From Solibacillus sp045640265 (lineage in GTDB: Bacteria > Bacillota > Bacilli > Bacillales_A > Planococcaceae): a stretch of DNA of 6,813 nucleotides. Shown in pieces: positions 1 through 6,372 of the stretch. Under the pieces are notes generated by a model. The model was not told the DNA's origin. It worked only from the letters and a program-made list of their open reading frames with translations, and ran no database searches. Position numbers and translations under genes: made by a program. Each line of letters begins with the position of its first letter. Position 1 is the first letter of the stretch. The DNA is taken from the NCBI GenBank assembly GCA_045640265.1, contig JAZUES010000278.1, positions 1 through 6,813 of the forward strand, in the 5' to 3' direction.

Positions 1-1
1 A

Positions 2-35
2 GCGTGACGCCTGAGACTACAGGCTCAGGCCACGC
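2..35. repeat. GC-rich bulged hairpin within the intergenic repeat
   Basis: GCGTG at 2-6 pairs with CACGC at 31-35, and GCCTGAG at 9-15 pairs with CTCAGGC at 24-30. The two unpaired bases AC at 7-8 form a one-sided bulge, and the loop is 16-23. This gives 12 perfect base pairs in all, a stable structure on either strand. No T-tract follows, so it is not a classic terminator; it is most likely part of the repeat's own architecture. Confidence 0.7.
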
Positions 36-80
36 CCCCGGAAAGCGTACCCGGAATGGAAATCAATTTTCTTACGCCGA

Positions 81-119
81 AAAAATAGCATTTTTCTCAC
101 AGAGAAAAATGCTATTTTT
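81..119. terminator. perfect 18-bp hairpin, probable bidirectional terminator downstream of ytnP
   Basis: AAAAATAGCATTTTTCTC at 81-98 is the exact reverse complement of 102-119, with a 3-nt loop (ACA). The arms begin and end in A5/T5 runs, so RNA from either strand ends the stem in a U-run. On the minus strand it lies about 100 nt after the ytnP stop codon and is the first strong candidate to end the leftward transcript. It also forms part of the repeat element, so the termination role may be incidental. Strand is left open because the structure is symmetrical. Confidence 0.6.
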
Positions 120-221
120 GGGTTTTGTCCCAGCCTCTTTATTTTTTATCCCAATACCGGGTAGTAATTTATTGATATCGAAGGTGATGCGACAGATACA
201 AGACGCCCACCAAGGTTCGAT

Positions 222-1091
222 TTATAAATTATAGGGAATTAAATTTTCTTTAGAACGCTCTAACTTATCAATAATCTCTTTACCATCAGTACCCCACTGA
301 ATCATACGGTAATAAGCATCATGATAAAAAATAAAGCGGTAGCTATTTTCAAGTGCTTCTTTTAATAGCTTCTCTTTTGCAAAAATACTTGTCATTGGAT
401 AATCATCATATGCAAGTACCCATAGCGGATTTTGGTGTGCATGTGTTGGCATAATATCTGCCATATGTAGCAACACTTCTCCGTTTTGCTCGATACGAAT
501 AACCGCATGACCGTCACTATGACCACCTGTATGAATCATTTTCAAACCAGGTGCCACCTCTAGCTCACCTGCAAAAGGTTTTACTAAATGTTGAATTGGC
601 TCCCAGTTCTCTTTCCAATACGTATTTTTTGAACGGATGTTTGGCTTTTGCATTTCATCCCACTCAACTTTTGTTGTGTAAATGACTGCCTTTGGGAACA
701 CTGGCACAAGTTTATCATTTTGCCACTTTGTTAACCCACCCGCATGATCAAAATGCAGATGCGTCATTAAAATCGCATCGATATCACTTGGCGTAAGCCC
801 CAGTTCAGCTAAGCTTTTTTCGATTGTTGATTGTTCGGATACTCCAAAATTCCGAAGTTGCTTTTCATTTAATTTTCCAGCTCCCACACCAGAATCGATT
901 AAATAATTTTTACCTTCGTATTGAACTAGAATCGGCTCACATGGTAGCTCAATTTGATTGAACTCATTGACTGGATATTTCCGTGACCACAGTGCTTTTG
1001 GCACTACCCCAAACATTGCCCCGCCATCGAGTGCTGTGATGCCTCCATCTAACCAAGTTAAAGTCATGTTGTGAAATAAGTAACGATCCAT
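222..1091 (-). CDS. ytnP: YtnP-like metallo-beta-lactamase-fold hydrolase (probable quorum-quenching lactonase)
   Basis: Cytoplasmic zinc-dependent hydrolase of the MBL fold, in the branch that includes B. subtilis YtnP and AHL lactonases. With the start used here it is 289 aa; YtnP is about 281. The zinc-ligand motif HLHFDH sits at residues 111-116, with further ligands His191 (TGGHSDGH), Asp212 (MADI) and His257 (FYHDAYY). The N-terminal LTWLDGG, DGGAMFGVVPK and the segment NIRSKNTYWKENWE match YtnP as I remember it. YtnP is reported to act on lactone-type signals of streptomycetes; the real substrate here is unknown. An upstream in-frame GTG at 1112 is possible, but the ribosome binding site lies between it and the ATG at 1091, so the ATG is preferred. 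It follows trmB after 108 bp without a clear promoter and probably depends at least partly on read-through. No signal peptide or membrane segment is seen. Confidence 0.88.
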   Translation of the reverse strand: MDRYLFHNMTLTWLDGGITALDGGAMFGVVPKALWSRKYPVNEFNQIELPCEPILVQYEGKNYLIDSGVGAGKLNEKQLRNFGVSEQSTIEKSLAELGLTPSDIDAILMTHLHFDHAGGLTKWQNDKLVPVFPKAVIYTTKVEWDEMQKPNIRSKNTYWKENWEPIQHLVKPFAGELEVAPGLKMIHTGGHSDGHAVIRIEQNGEVLLHMADIMPTHAHQNPLWVLAYDDYPMTSIFAKEKLLKEALENSYRFIFYHDAYYRMIQWGTDGKEIIDKLERSKENLIPYNL

Positions 1092-1098
1092 CCCAAAT

Positions 1099-1106
1099 CT
1101 CCCCTT
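1099..1106 (-). promoter_or_regulatory. ribosome binding site of ytnP, decides the start
   Basis: AAGGGGAG on the minus strand, 7 nt before the ATG at 1091-1089. It falls downstream of the alternative GTG at 1112-1110, so it cannot serve that codon. This supports the 289-residue form. Confidence 0.75.
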
Positions 1107-1136
1107 CACCACAAGTTATTTTGATTTAGAAAGTCA

Positions 1137-1162
1137 CAACTTGCACCAAATAGTGCGAGTTG
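1137..1162. repeat. imperfect inverted repeat between trmB and ytnP
   Basis: CAACTTGCAC (1137-1146) and GTGCGAGTTG (1153-1162) are 10-nt arms separated by a 6-nt loop. On the plus strand all ten positions pair, with one G-U; on the minus strand, the direction of the genes, the same position is an A-C mismatch. No real T-tract follows on the minus strand, so a terminator for trmB is doubtful. It could be a protein-binding site upstream of ytnP. A second small palindrome (GGAAAG/CTTTCC, 1184-1200) touches the trmB stop codon and is also without a T-tract. Confidence 0.35.
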
Positions 1163-1199
1163 ATTTCTTTCTTATGCGTAATTGGAAAGAATCACTTTC

Positions 1200-1844
1200 C
1201 TATCCGCGATACTGACATTCTAATCGATAAATCGGTTGACCTAACTTTGAAAATCTCTCTTCGTACTCGGTCATGATATTATCTTCTGGCATGTTTACAT
1301 GTAAATCAAGAGATACATAGTTTAATGCCATACCGTATTCATTCATGCTTACTAACGAATATTCGAATAGGCCACGGTTATCCGTTTTGAAATGAATTTC
1401 GCCGTTATCGACTAAAACATTTTCATATACTTTCAAGAAGCCACCATGTGTTAAGCGACGTTTTGCGTGACGTGATTTAGGCCATGGATCTGAAAAGTTC
1501 AAATACACACGATTTACGTCACCTTTCGCAAAATACTCTTCTAATTTTGCGCCGTTAATTTTTAATAGACGTAAATTTGCAGGCTTATTTGCTGCTTCAA
1601 TTTTTTCTAATGCGCAAACGATAACGCTATCAAATAATTCAATACCGATATAATTAATATCTGGATTTTGCAAAGCCATCCCAATAACGAATTGTCCTTT
1701 ACCGGTACCTACTTCAATATGAACTGGATTGTCGTTACCAAAAACTTCATTCCATTTGCCTTTATAATTTTCTGGGTTTGGAATAATGACATCAGGATGT
1801 GCCTCGATGTATTCTGCTGCCCAAGGTTTATGTTTTAATCTCAC
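1200..1844 (-). CDS. trmB: tRNA (guanine-N7-)-methyltransferase TrmB
   Basis: Cytoplasmic SAM-dependent enzyme that methylates G46 in the variable loop of tRNAs to m7G. With the GTG start it has 214 aa; B. subtilis TrmB (YtmQ) has 213. The start RLKHKPWA matches the MRMRHKPWA start of the family. The SAM-binding motif HIEVGTGKGQF is at 42-52, IGIELF at 66-71, the catalytic/tRNA-binding segment NFSDPWPKSRHAKRRL at 116-131, TDNRGLFEY at 154-162 and TEYEERF at 192-198. All signature blocks are present, so it should be active. An ATG at 1880 would add 12 residues that the family lacks and has no ribosome binding site; a TATAAT box directly abuts it. It lies 65 bp after the lipid kinase gene. In B. 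subtilis, as I recall, ytmP sits between these genes; no ytmP is present here. Confidence 0.95.
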   Translation of the reverse strand: MRLKHKPWAAEYIEAHPDVIIPNPENYKGKWNEVFGNDNPVHIEVGTGKGQFVIGMALQNPDINYIGIELFDSVIVCALEKIEAANKPANLRLLKINGAKLEEYFAKGDVNRVYLNFSDPWPKSRHAKRRLTHGGFLKVYENVLVDNGEIHFKTDNRGLFEYSLVSMNEYGMALNYVSLDLHVNMPEDNIMTEYEERFSKLGQPIYRLECQYRG

Positions 1845-1851
1845 TACTATA

Positions 1852-1856
1852 TCCTC
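1852..1856 (-). promoter_or_regulatory. ribosome binding site of trmB, decides the GTG start
   Basis: GAGGA on the minus strand lies 7 nt before the GTG at 1844-1842. The competing ATG at 1880-1878 has no purine-rich site before it. Together with family length, this fixes the start at GTG. Confidence 0.7.
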
Positions 1857-1880
1857 ATTTCTTTTGTGTACATTCCCCAT

Positions 1881-1886
1881 ATTATA
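1881..1886 (-). promoter_or_regulatory. possible trmB promoter (-10 box TATAAT)
   Basis: A perfect TATAAT on the minus strand ends one base before the in-frame ATG at 1880. Transcription would then begin roughly at 1874, leaving about 30 nt of leader with the GAGGA site before the GTG start, which fits well. No good -35 hexamer is found at 16-18 bp spacing (best near 1903-1910, AGCAAA/AAGCAA). It is therefore either a weak promoter or a chance match in AT-rich DNA, with read-through from the lipid kinase gene as the alternative. Confidence 0.4.
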
Positions 1887-1909
1887 GCGTAAACTAGAGC
1901 GTTTTGCTT

Positions 1910-2830
1910 TTATTTTGCTAATTTCCAGCCGTTTCTTTTCGTTGTTAAATAAATTTCAGTTTGCTTTTCATTGACCAGTTGCTTTTCGCCATCCGCATGA
2001 GCCGCCATTCGTTCTTCGAGAATAAGTGTAATGTCTTTGCAGGAAAATTGATTTACTTCTTTAATTTTCGTATGCTTCGCGAAAAAAACACTACCAAATA
2101 AAAATAACAACTTCCACTTTGATAAATTTGATACCACTGTTACCTCTAACTCCCCGTCTGATGTATTCGAGGTTGGTGATAAATTCATGCCACCGCCAAA
2201 ATAAGGCTGATTACTAATTGTTACAAACCATACATTATCGACTACCCTTTGTTGACCATCTTGCATAACCGTTAAACGGAACGGTTTAAATTTAAAAAGT
2301 GCAGAAATAACAAAGTATGGATAACTTAATTTTCCCAACTTAAAACGATTTAATGATTTTTTTAATTTAGATTCATTCGCTGTAATCGCTACTAATGCAT
2401 CAAAGCCTACACCAAAGTTATTAACAAAAAGTTTCGTCTGATTGTTAAACTGTGCGATACCATAATCATGTGATGTGGCATTAATAAGCGTGAAAAACTG
2501 CTCAATTTGCTTTGCATTTTCAAAAGTTGTAAACCCTCTTTTAAAATCGTTACCAGATCCCGCTGATATTGCTCCAATATATACATTTTCATAAAGTGCT
2601 GCGCCATTTACCACTTCATGAATCGTACCATCCCCACCAATTGCGATGAGACAAGCTGGATTTTTTTCAGTTGTTTGATGTGCAATTTGCTGTGCGATTT
2701 CTATTGTATGGCCAGCATATTCTGTCCAATGTACTTCATATGGAATTGTTAATTGTTGTTCAAATTGTCGCCAAATCTTTTTACCGCGTCCATTTCCCGC
2801 AGATGGATTAATGATAAAATGTAGTTTCAA
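1910..2830 (-). CDS. ytlR: diacylglycerol kinase/lipid kinase family protein (YtlR-like)
   Basis: ATP-dependent lipid kinase of the DAGK catalytic-domain family (DgkB/YegS/YtlR type), 306 aa, full length for soluble family members. Visible motifs are the N-terminal INPSAGNGRG at 7-16, the nucleotide-binding GGDGT at 65-69, GSGNDF at 91-96, the C-terminal SDGELEV at 224-230 and ADGE at 279-282. The protein starts directly with the conserved MKLHFIINP beta strand, which supports the TTG codon at 2830-2828 as start; there is no ATG nearby. An AAGGAAG ribosome binding site lies inside the last codons of the upstream NERD-like gene and the two genes are 3 bp apart, so translation is likely coupled. 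The substrate (diacylglycerol, another lipid or a lipid-like compound) cannot be told from sequence. The YtlR assignment rests on the neighbourhood as well as length; DgkB or BmrU-type paralogues are alternatives. Confidence 0.85.
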   Translation of the reverse strand: MKLHFIINPSAGNGRGKKIWRQFEQQLTIPYEVHWTEYAGHTIEIAQQIAHQTTEKNPACLIAIGGDGTIHEVVNGAALYENVYIGAISAGSGNDFKRGFTTFENAKQIEQFFTLINATSHDYGIAQFNNQTKLFVNNFGVGFDALVAITANESKLKKSLNRFKLGKLSYPYFVISALFKFKPFRLTVMQDGQQRVVDNVWFVTISNQPYFGGGMNLSPTSNTSDGELEVTVVSNLSKWKLLFLFGSVFFAKHTKIKEVNQFSCKDITLILEERMAAHADGEKQLVNEKQTEIYLTTKRNGWKLAK

Positions 2831-2833
2831 AAA

Positions 2834-3838
2834 TTAATCTTCCTTCTTTTCCATCTCGGTATTCCAGATATCACGATGGAATGATGTCGTTTGTACATTA
2901 CTTAACACCACTTCTGCAGCTCGAATTTGCATATGTTTCATTGGCGATACAGAGTGTTTTAGTTGTTGCATCCATTCTGGGAATTTTCGTTTATCGACAA
3001 ATTGAACACCATACATATTGCCAGGATAATCAATATAGCCGTTTCGTGTTAATAAGACTTTGCGGATTGGCATTTCAATTCCATTTTGAGTAAATAATTG
3101 TTCAATCACTTTTTCCATACGGTTGAGTTGAATAAGTGGACTAAGTACTTTTTTCTCAGCCTTCCCTACTTTTTTCACCCAAAATCGATCGCTAGTCGCA
3201 ATATAAACTGCTTGATCTTCTTGTTCTAAAACGGTAATACATAGACATTCTGTTGGCGTCATAACCATAATATCTATTTCGATTGGTGCCTTTTTGACAC
3301 GAATAATTGGATAGTAAAAAATCAAATAATTGTCCGGCAATGTTTGAAGAATTGCTCGAAGGAATGTATCACGCATATATTTTGGATCGACATACGATCT
3401 TTCACGAAGCGTTGAACTTGCCCACTTCATTTGGAAGTGAAAAAATTGATCGATAAACATTCTCTTTAGCTCTTCCATTGTTTTTGGAGCGTATACTATA
3501 TTGGGTTCAAAAAAGAGAGTTGTTTCTTCTTCTGGAATCAATTCCTCTGATGCCCAATCGTTTGTAATTTTTACTTGTTCAATATCTTCAAATTCTTCTA
3601 CGATTTCTTCCTTTTCTTTCTTAAACGAGAATAGCTTTTGAAAAATTGACGGTTTTTTATCCTCTTGAATCTCGTCTTCTTCTAAGTGCTCCCATTGTTC
3701 AATTACTTCTCCGGTTTGCCATTGATGTTTTACGCGTTCCCACTGATTTTGCTTTAAACGTATAAATTGTGTAGGATAGCGTGCTAAATCTATCTGATAG
3801 CGTGAAATATAATCTTGTATTTTTACGAGCTGAGCCAT
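2834..3838 (-). CDS. NERD-like (nuclease-related domain) protein of unknown function
   Basis: 334 aa, cytoplasmic, no signal peptide or membrane segment. Residues 1-45 are a basic/aromatic N-terminal part. Residues 46-108 are a strongly charged, glutamate-rich linker with a basic patch (KLFSFKKEK, 68-76). The C-terminal part, about 120-310, resembles a NERD domain: EIDIMVMTP at 187-195 matches the core E-x-D strand of PD-(D/E)xK-like nucleases, followed by ITVLE at 201-205, DRFWVKK at 217-223, SPLIQLNR at 233-240 and VLLTRNGYID at 261-270. In typical NERD proteins the second strand carries E-x-K (IEVK); here that position reads I-T-V-L, so the catalytic pair appears lost and the protein is probably not an active nuclease. 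The ATG at 3838 is preceded by GGGAG at 8-nt spacing. It is the first gene of a two-gene unit with the lipid kinase. NERD assignment is by eye and moderate; I know of no established function. Confidence 0.8.
   Translation of the reverse strand: MAQLVKIQDYISRYQIDLARYPTQFIRLKQNQWERVKHQWQTGEVIEQWEHLEEDEIQEDKKPSIFQKLFSFKKEKEEIVEEFEDIEQVKITNDWASEELIPEEETTLFFEPNIVYAPKTMEELKRMFIDQFFHFQMKWASSTLRERSYVDPKYMRDTFLRAILQTLPDNYLIFYYPIIRVKKAPIEIDIMVMTPTECLCITVLEQEDQAVYIATSDRFWVKKVGKAEKKVLSPLIQLNRMEKVIEQLFTQNGIEMPIRKVLLTRNGYIDYPGNMYGVQFVDKRKFPEWMQQLKHSVSPMKHMQIRAAEVVLSNVQTTSFHRDIWNTEMEKKED
2839..2845 (-). promoter_or_regulatory. ribosome binding site of the lipid kinase gene, supports its TTG start
   Basis: AAGGAAG on the minus strand, 8 nt before the TTG at 2830. 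It lies within the final codons of the NERD-like gene (stop at 2836-2834). This arrangement is typical of coupled genes and compensates for the weak start codon. Confidence 0.7.
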
Positions 3839-3945
3839 GTTATCTTCTCCCTAAACTAATTCCTAGTTGTCTTACATTCTATTTTACAGGTTATTATCTA
3901 AAAAAAATAGAGAAGGAATTACTGCATAAATCTTAATTGAATACA

Positions 3946-3985
3946 AAAAGATGCGTTGTAAGTAAAAACATACAACACATCTTTT
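3946..3985 (-). terminator. rho-independent terminator of the pepV-dat operon
   Basis: Arms 3946-3960 and 3971-3985 pair over 15 bp with a 10-nt loop. On the minus strand the single irregular position is a U-G wobble (on the plus strand it would be a C-A mismatch), and the stem runs into TTTTT. This orientation bias supports leftward termination. It begins 23 bp after the dat stop codon and separates pepV-dat from the NERD-lipid kinase unit. Confidence 0.8.
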
Positions 3986-4008
3986 CAAAGAGTATACTGT
4001 TAATGATG

Positions 4009-4860
4009 TTAAGCACGAATCCCTTTAGGAATTTTTGTTTCGAATTGTGCCTGTAATTTACGTGTCCATTCACCTGGTGTACCGTTACCAATTTTTGTAC
4101 CGTCTATATCAATAATTGGTGTCACTTCAGATGTCGTCGAAGAAACAATCGCTTCATCCATCAATAGGAGCTGTGCTTTTGTAAATGCTTCTTCTTTTAC
4201 AGGTAGACCAATTTCAGCAGCACACTTTAAAATCACTTGACGTGTAATCCCATTTAAAATGAAATTGTCTGCTGGATGCGTATATAAAATGCCATTTTTA
4301 ATACCATAAATATTAGAAGCTGAGCCTTCTGTCACTGTTTCCGCACGATGTAGAATTGCTTCATAGCAACCTTTCTCATGTGCCTCTTGTTTTGCTAAAA
4401 CTGCACCTAGTAAATTTAATGATTTAATATCGCAACGTAACCAACGAATATCTTCAACGAATGTTGCCTTTACACCGTTTTCAAAATTTTGTACTGGACG
4501 TGGATTTTCTTTCGTATTTCCTGTTAATACAGGTAAAACATCATCCCCAGGGAAAATGTGATTACGAGGTGAAGCACCGCGTGTAATTTGGAAATATACA
4601 TGTCCTGTGTCTACTCGATTTGCTTCCACTAATCGATAAATTAATTGATGTAATTTATCTTTCGTATAAGGGATCGTAATTCGTATTTTTTCAGCACTCG
4701 CATAAAAACGATTGATATGTTCTTCAGCTGTAAATAATTCACCATTGTATACTTTAACAACTTCGTATACGCCATCACCAAACTGATAACCACGGTCTTC
4801 TTTATCTATAACGATTTCTTCATCTTTTACGATTTGATCATTTAATAAACTATAGCCCAT
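4009..4860 (-). CDS. dat: D-amino acid transaminase (D-alanine:2-oxoglutarate aminotransferase)
   Basis: Cytoplasmic PLP enzyme of fold type IV that interconverts D-alanine + 2-oxoglutarate and pyruvate + D-glutamate, supplying D-amino acids for peptidoglycan. It has 283 aa from the ATG at 4860, the same length as the L. sphaericus enzyme. The PLP lysine is Lys146 (CDIKSLNLL), with the cofactor-binding Glu178 (TVTEGSAS) and Leu202 (FILNGITRQ). The substrate carboxylate trap of the D-specific enzymes, Tyr32, Arg99 and His101 (RNHIF), is present; this separates it from branched-chain transaminase and aminodeoxychorismate lyase of the same fold. An ATG three codons upstream (4869) overlaps the ribosome binding site AAAGGA (4869-4874), which is 8 nt from the ATG at 4860, so the shorter form is chosen. 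It lies 19 bp after pepV and is followed by a terminator. Confidence 0.95.
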   Translation of the reverse strand: MGYSLLNDQIVKDEEIVIDKEDRGYQFGDGVYEVVKVYNGELFTAEEHINRFYASAEKIRITIPYTKDKLHQLIYRLVEANRVDTGHVYFQITRGASPRNHIFPGDDVLPVLTGNTKENPRPVQNFENGVKATFVEDIRWLRCDIKSLNLLGAVLAKQEAHEKGCYEAILHRAETVTEGSASNIYGIKNGILYTHPADNFILNGITRQVILKCAAEIGLPVKEEAFTKAQLLLMDEAIVSSTTSEVTPIIDIDGTKIGNGTPGEWTRKLQAQFETKIPKGIRA

Positions 4861-4868
4861 TTCAACCA

Positions 4869-4874
4869 TCCTTT
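4869..4874 (-). promoter_or_regulatory. ribosome binding site of dat, decides the start
   Basis: AAAGGA on the minus strand, 8 nt before the ATG at 4860-4858. The upstream in-frame ATG at 4869-4867 overlaps this site and could not use it, so the 283-residue form is preferred. Confidence 0.7.
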
Positions 4875-4879
4875 ATGTG

Positions 4880-6271
4880 TTATTTACTTGCTAATTTTAC
4901 AATTGCTTCAGCATAAATAGCAGCTGCTTTTACTAAATTTTCAATTACGACAAATTCATCTGCTTGGTGTGCAACATCTGGCTCACCTGGAAATAACATA
5001 CCGAAAGCAACACCTTTTTTCATGACACGTGCATACGTACCGCCACCTGTTGATAAAGGTTTTGAGAAGTCTCCACTATATTTACGGTAAACTTCAAGTA
5101 ATGTTTGAATAAGCTCATCTTCTTCACTTACATAGTGTGGTGTCGAATTACCGGCTACATCTAAAGTAAACGAATGATTTTGTAGTTCAGTTTGTGCCAA
5201 TGTTATCTTTTCTTCAAATGGATAGGTTACTGAGTAGCGCATGCTCACTTCAATAGAAGCACCATTTACATCAAAATTCATAATACCAGGATTTAAAGTA
5301 GTGGGTCCTGACATTTCATCTTCAAAGTTAAGCTTCAATGCCGAACCATAGTGATCACCATCAAAAACAGTTACCACAAAATCAACAAATTGTTTATCCT
5401 GTCCGCTTGTTAATACCGTTTGTAAAAACTTCGCTAAATAAACAGCTGCATTACGTCCTTTTTCAGGTTCCATTGCATGGGCAGATTTGCCTTTAATTGT
5501 AATTATAAGTCCTTCTTCTGCTACAATAATAGACCCTGTAACGTTATTTTCCAATAAAAATTTCTGAAGATTCTCATTTAAATTTGTTTCGACAAATTTC
5601 AATGTAGCTACCGCTTCTTCCGGTACCATATTTGTACGTTTCCCAGCTTTGAATGAAACGAGTTGTTCCTCACCAGTTGGTTTTGCACTACTAAATACTA
5701 AATGTGCAATTCCCTTTTCCGCATTGATTAATGGAAAATCCGCATCTGGTGCAAAGCCAATCGATGGCATTTCTTCTTTTTCAAAATAACGATCCACACA
5801 ACGGAAGCCACTTTCTTCGTCTGATCCAATAATCATACGTACACGTTTGTTTAACTCGATGCCTTCATCTTTAATCATTTTCATCGCTAACCATGCTGCC
5901 ATTGTCGGACCTTTATCATCAATTGCCCCTCGACCAATGACTTTACCATCAACAATGCGTCCTTCAAACGGTGGGTATGTCCACGTTGCAGGATTTCCTG
6001 TTGGAACAACGTCTACATGGCAAAGTAAGCCAACTAGCTCCTCGCCTTTACCCATTTCAATATGACCAGCCATATTATCTACATTTTTTACATGCATACC
6101 TTGTGCTTCGCCTTTTGCTAGCATAAATTCTAAGGCTGCTTTCGGACCAGGTCCAAATGGCATCTCTGATGATGTATTTTGTTCATCGAGTACACTTTCA
6201 ATTTGAATTAGCTGTTGTAATTCCTCTAATAATTCCGATTTTCTTTTTTCTGCAATTTCTAACCAATTCAT
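4880..6271 (-). CDS. pepV: dipeptidase PepV (M20 family, dinuclear zinc)
   Basis: Cytoplasmic metallodipeptidase that cleaves dipeptides with an unblocked N-terminus; orthologue of B. subtilis YtjP and lactobacillar PepV. It has 463 aa, normal for the family (about 465-470). Metal and catalytic residues are all visible: His85 (CHVDVVPTG) with Asp87, Asp118 (GRGAIDDKGP), the general base Glu152 and ligand Glu153 (GSDEESG), Asp176 (PDADFP) and His435 (DVAHQADE). His265 (GKSAHAMEP) in the lid domain and STGGGTYAR at 407-415 are also conserved. The lid domain spans about 187-380. The ATG at 6271 has AGAGGTG 7 nt upstream. It is the first gene of an operon with dat. This pairing makes sense if dipeptides containing D- or L-alanine and glutamate feed the transaminase substrate pool, which is an inference. 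It is transcribed divergently from the ytzE-like gene. Confidence 0.95.
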   Translation of the reverse strand: MNWLEIAEKRKSELLEELQQLIQIESVLDEQNTSSEMPFGPGPKAALEFMLAKGEAQGMHVKNVDNMAGHIEMGKGEELVGLLCHVDVVPTGNPATWTYPPFEGRIVDGKVIGRGAIDDKGPTMAAWLAMKMIKDEGIELNKRVRMIIGSDEESGFRCVDRYFEKEEMPSIGFAPDADFPLINAEKGIAHLVFSSAKPTGEEQLVSFKAGKRTNMVPEEAVATLKFVETNLNENLQKFLLENNVTGSIIVAEEGLIITIKGKSAHAMEPEKGRNAAVYLAKFLQTVLTSGQDKQFVDFVVTVFDGDHYGSALKLNFEDEMSGPTTLNPGIMNFDVNGASIEVSMRYSVTYPFEEKITLAQTELQNHSFTLDVAGNSTPHYVSEEDELIQTLLEVYRKYSGDFSKPLSTGGGTYARVMKKGVAFGMLFPGEPDVAHQADEFVVIENLVKAAAIYAEAIVKLASK

Positions 6272-6303
6272 TTAAGTACACCTCTATTTTTTAATATCGT
6301 TAA

Positions 6304-6331
6304 TTTTACCCTATAATAGCAAAAATACAAT
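6304..6331 (-). promoter_or_regulatory. probable pepV-dat promoter
   Basis: On the minus strand TTGTAT (6326-6331) and TAAAAT (6304-6309) are separated by 16 bp. The -35 hexamer matches 3 of 6 consensus bases (all of TTG) and the -10 matches 5 of 6. It leaves a leader of about 25 nt before the pepV ATG. It is the best sigma-A-like candidate on this strand, but the AT-rich context makes chance matches easy. Confidence 0.45.
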
Positions 6332-6372
6332 AAAAAATGCCTCTGTTACTCAGCAACCTCTCGACATAAATT

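Larger units (their letters stand above)
1..140. repeat. Bacillaceae-type intergenic repeat (end part; continues beyond left edge)
   Basis: Noncoding stretch much richer in GC at 1-60 than the rest of the window. It contains, in order, a bulged palindrome (2-6 with 31-35 and 9-15 with 24-30), a GGAAAGCGTACCCGGAATGG-like segment, a perfect 18-bp hairpin (81-98/102-119), and the segment that reads GAGGCTGGGACAAAACCC on the minus strand (120-137). From memory, segments like these recur many times between genes in Lysinibacillus and related Bacillaceae; that is recollection, not a search result. The element has no coding capacity of its own that I believe. Its left boundary lies outside the window and its right boundary near 140 is approximate. 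Confidence 0.6.

Noticed and set aside
4..234. Open frame of 76 codons on the plus strand covering the left edge
   Set aside because: It runs through two palindromes and the repeat element, has no ribosome binding site in the window, shows no recognisable domain and overlaps the 3' end of ytnP. It is best explained as chance.
2407..2607. Short open frame on the minus strand inside the lipid kinase gene
   Set aside because: It is out of frame within a well-conserved gene, with no family resemblance; a shadow frame.
2881..3093. Short plus-strand open frame opposite the NERD-like gene
   Set aside because: Antisense to a convincing coding region, no ribosome binding site of note and no recognisable protein.
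3857..3921. 8-bp inverted repeat TAATTCCT/AGGAATTA between dat and the NERD-like gene
   Set aside because: Short, AT-rich, 49 bp apart and not aligned with a clear promoter; chance is sufficient. No convincing promoter hexamer pair was found here either, only AT-rich -10-like words.
5847..6065. Short plus-strand open frame opposite pepV
   Set aside because: It lies antisense to the conserved metal-binding region of pepV, whose codon constraint explains the lack of stops.
6346..6358. Small stem GTTAC/GCAAC followed on the minus strand by a T-run, as a terminator
   Set aside because: Only five pairs with one wobble, seven bases before the T-run, and no upstream gene on that strand within the window to terminate.
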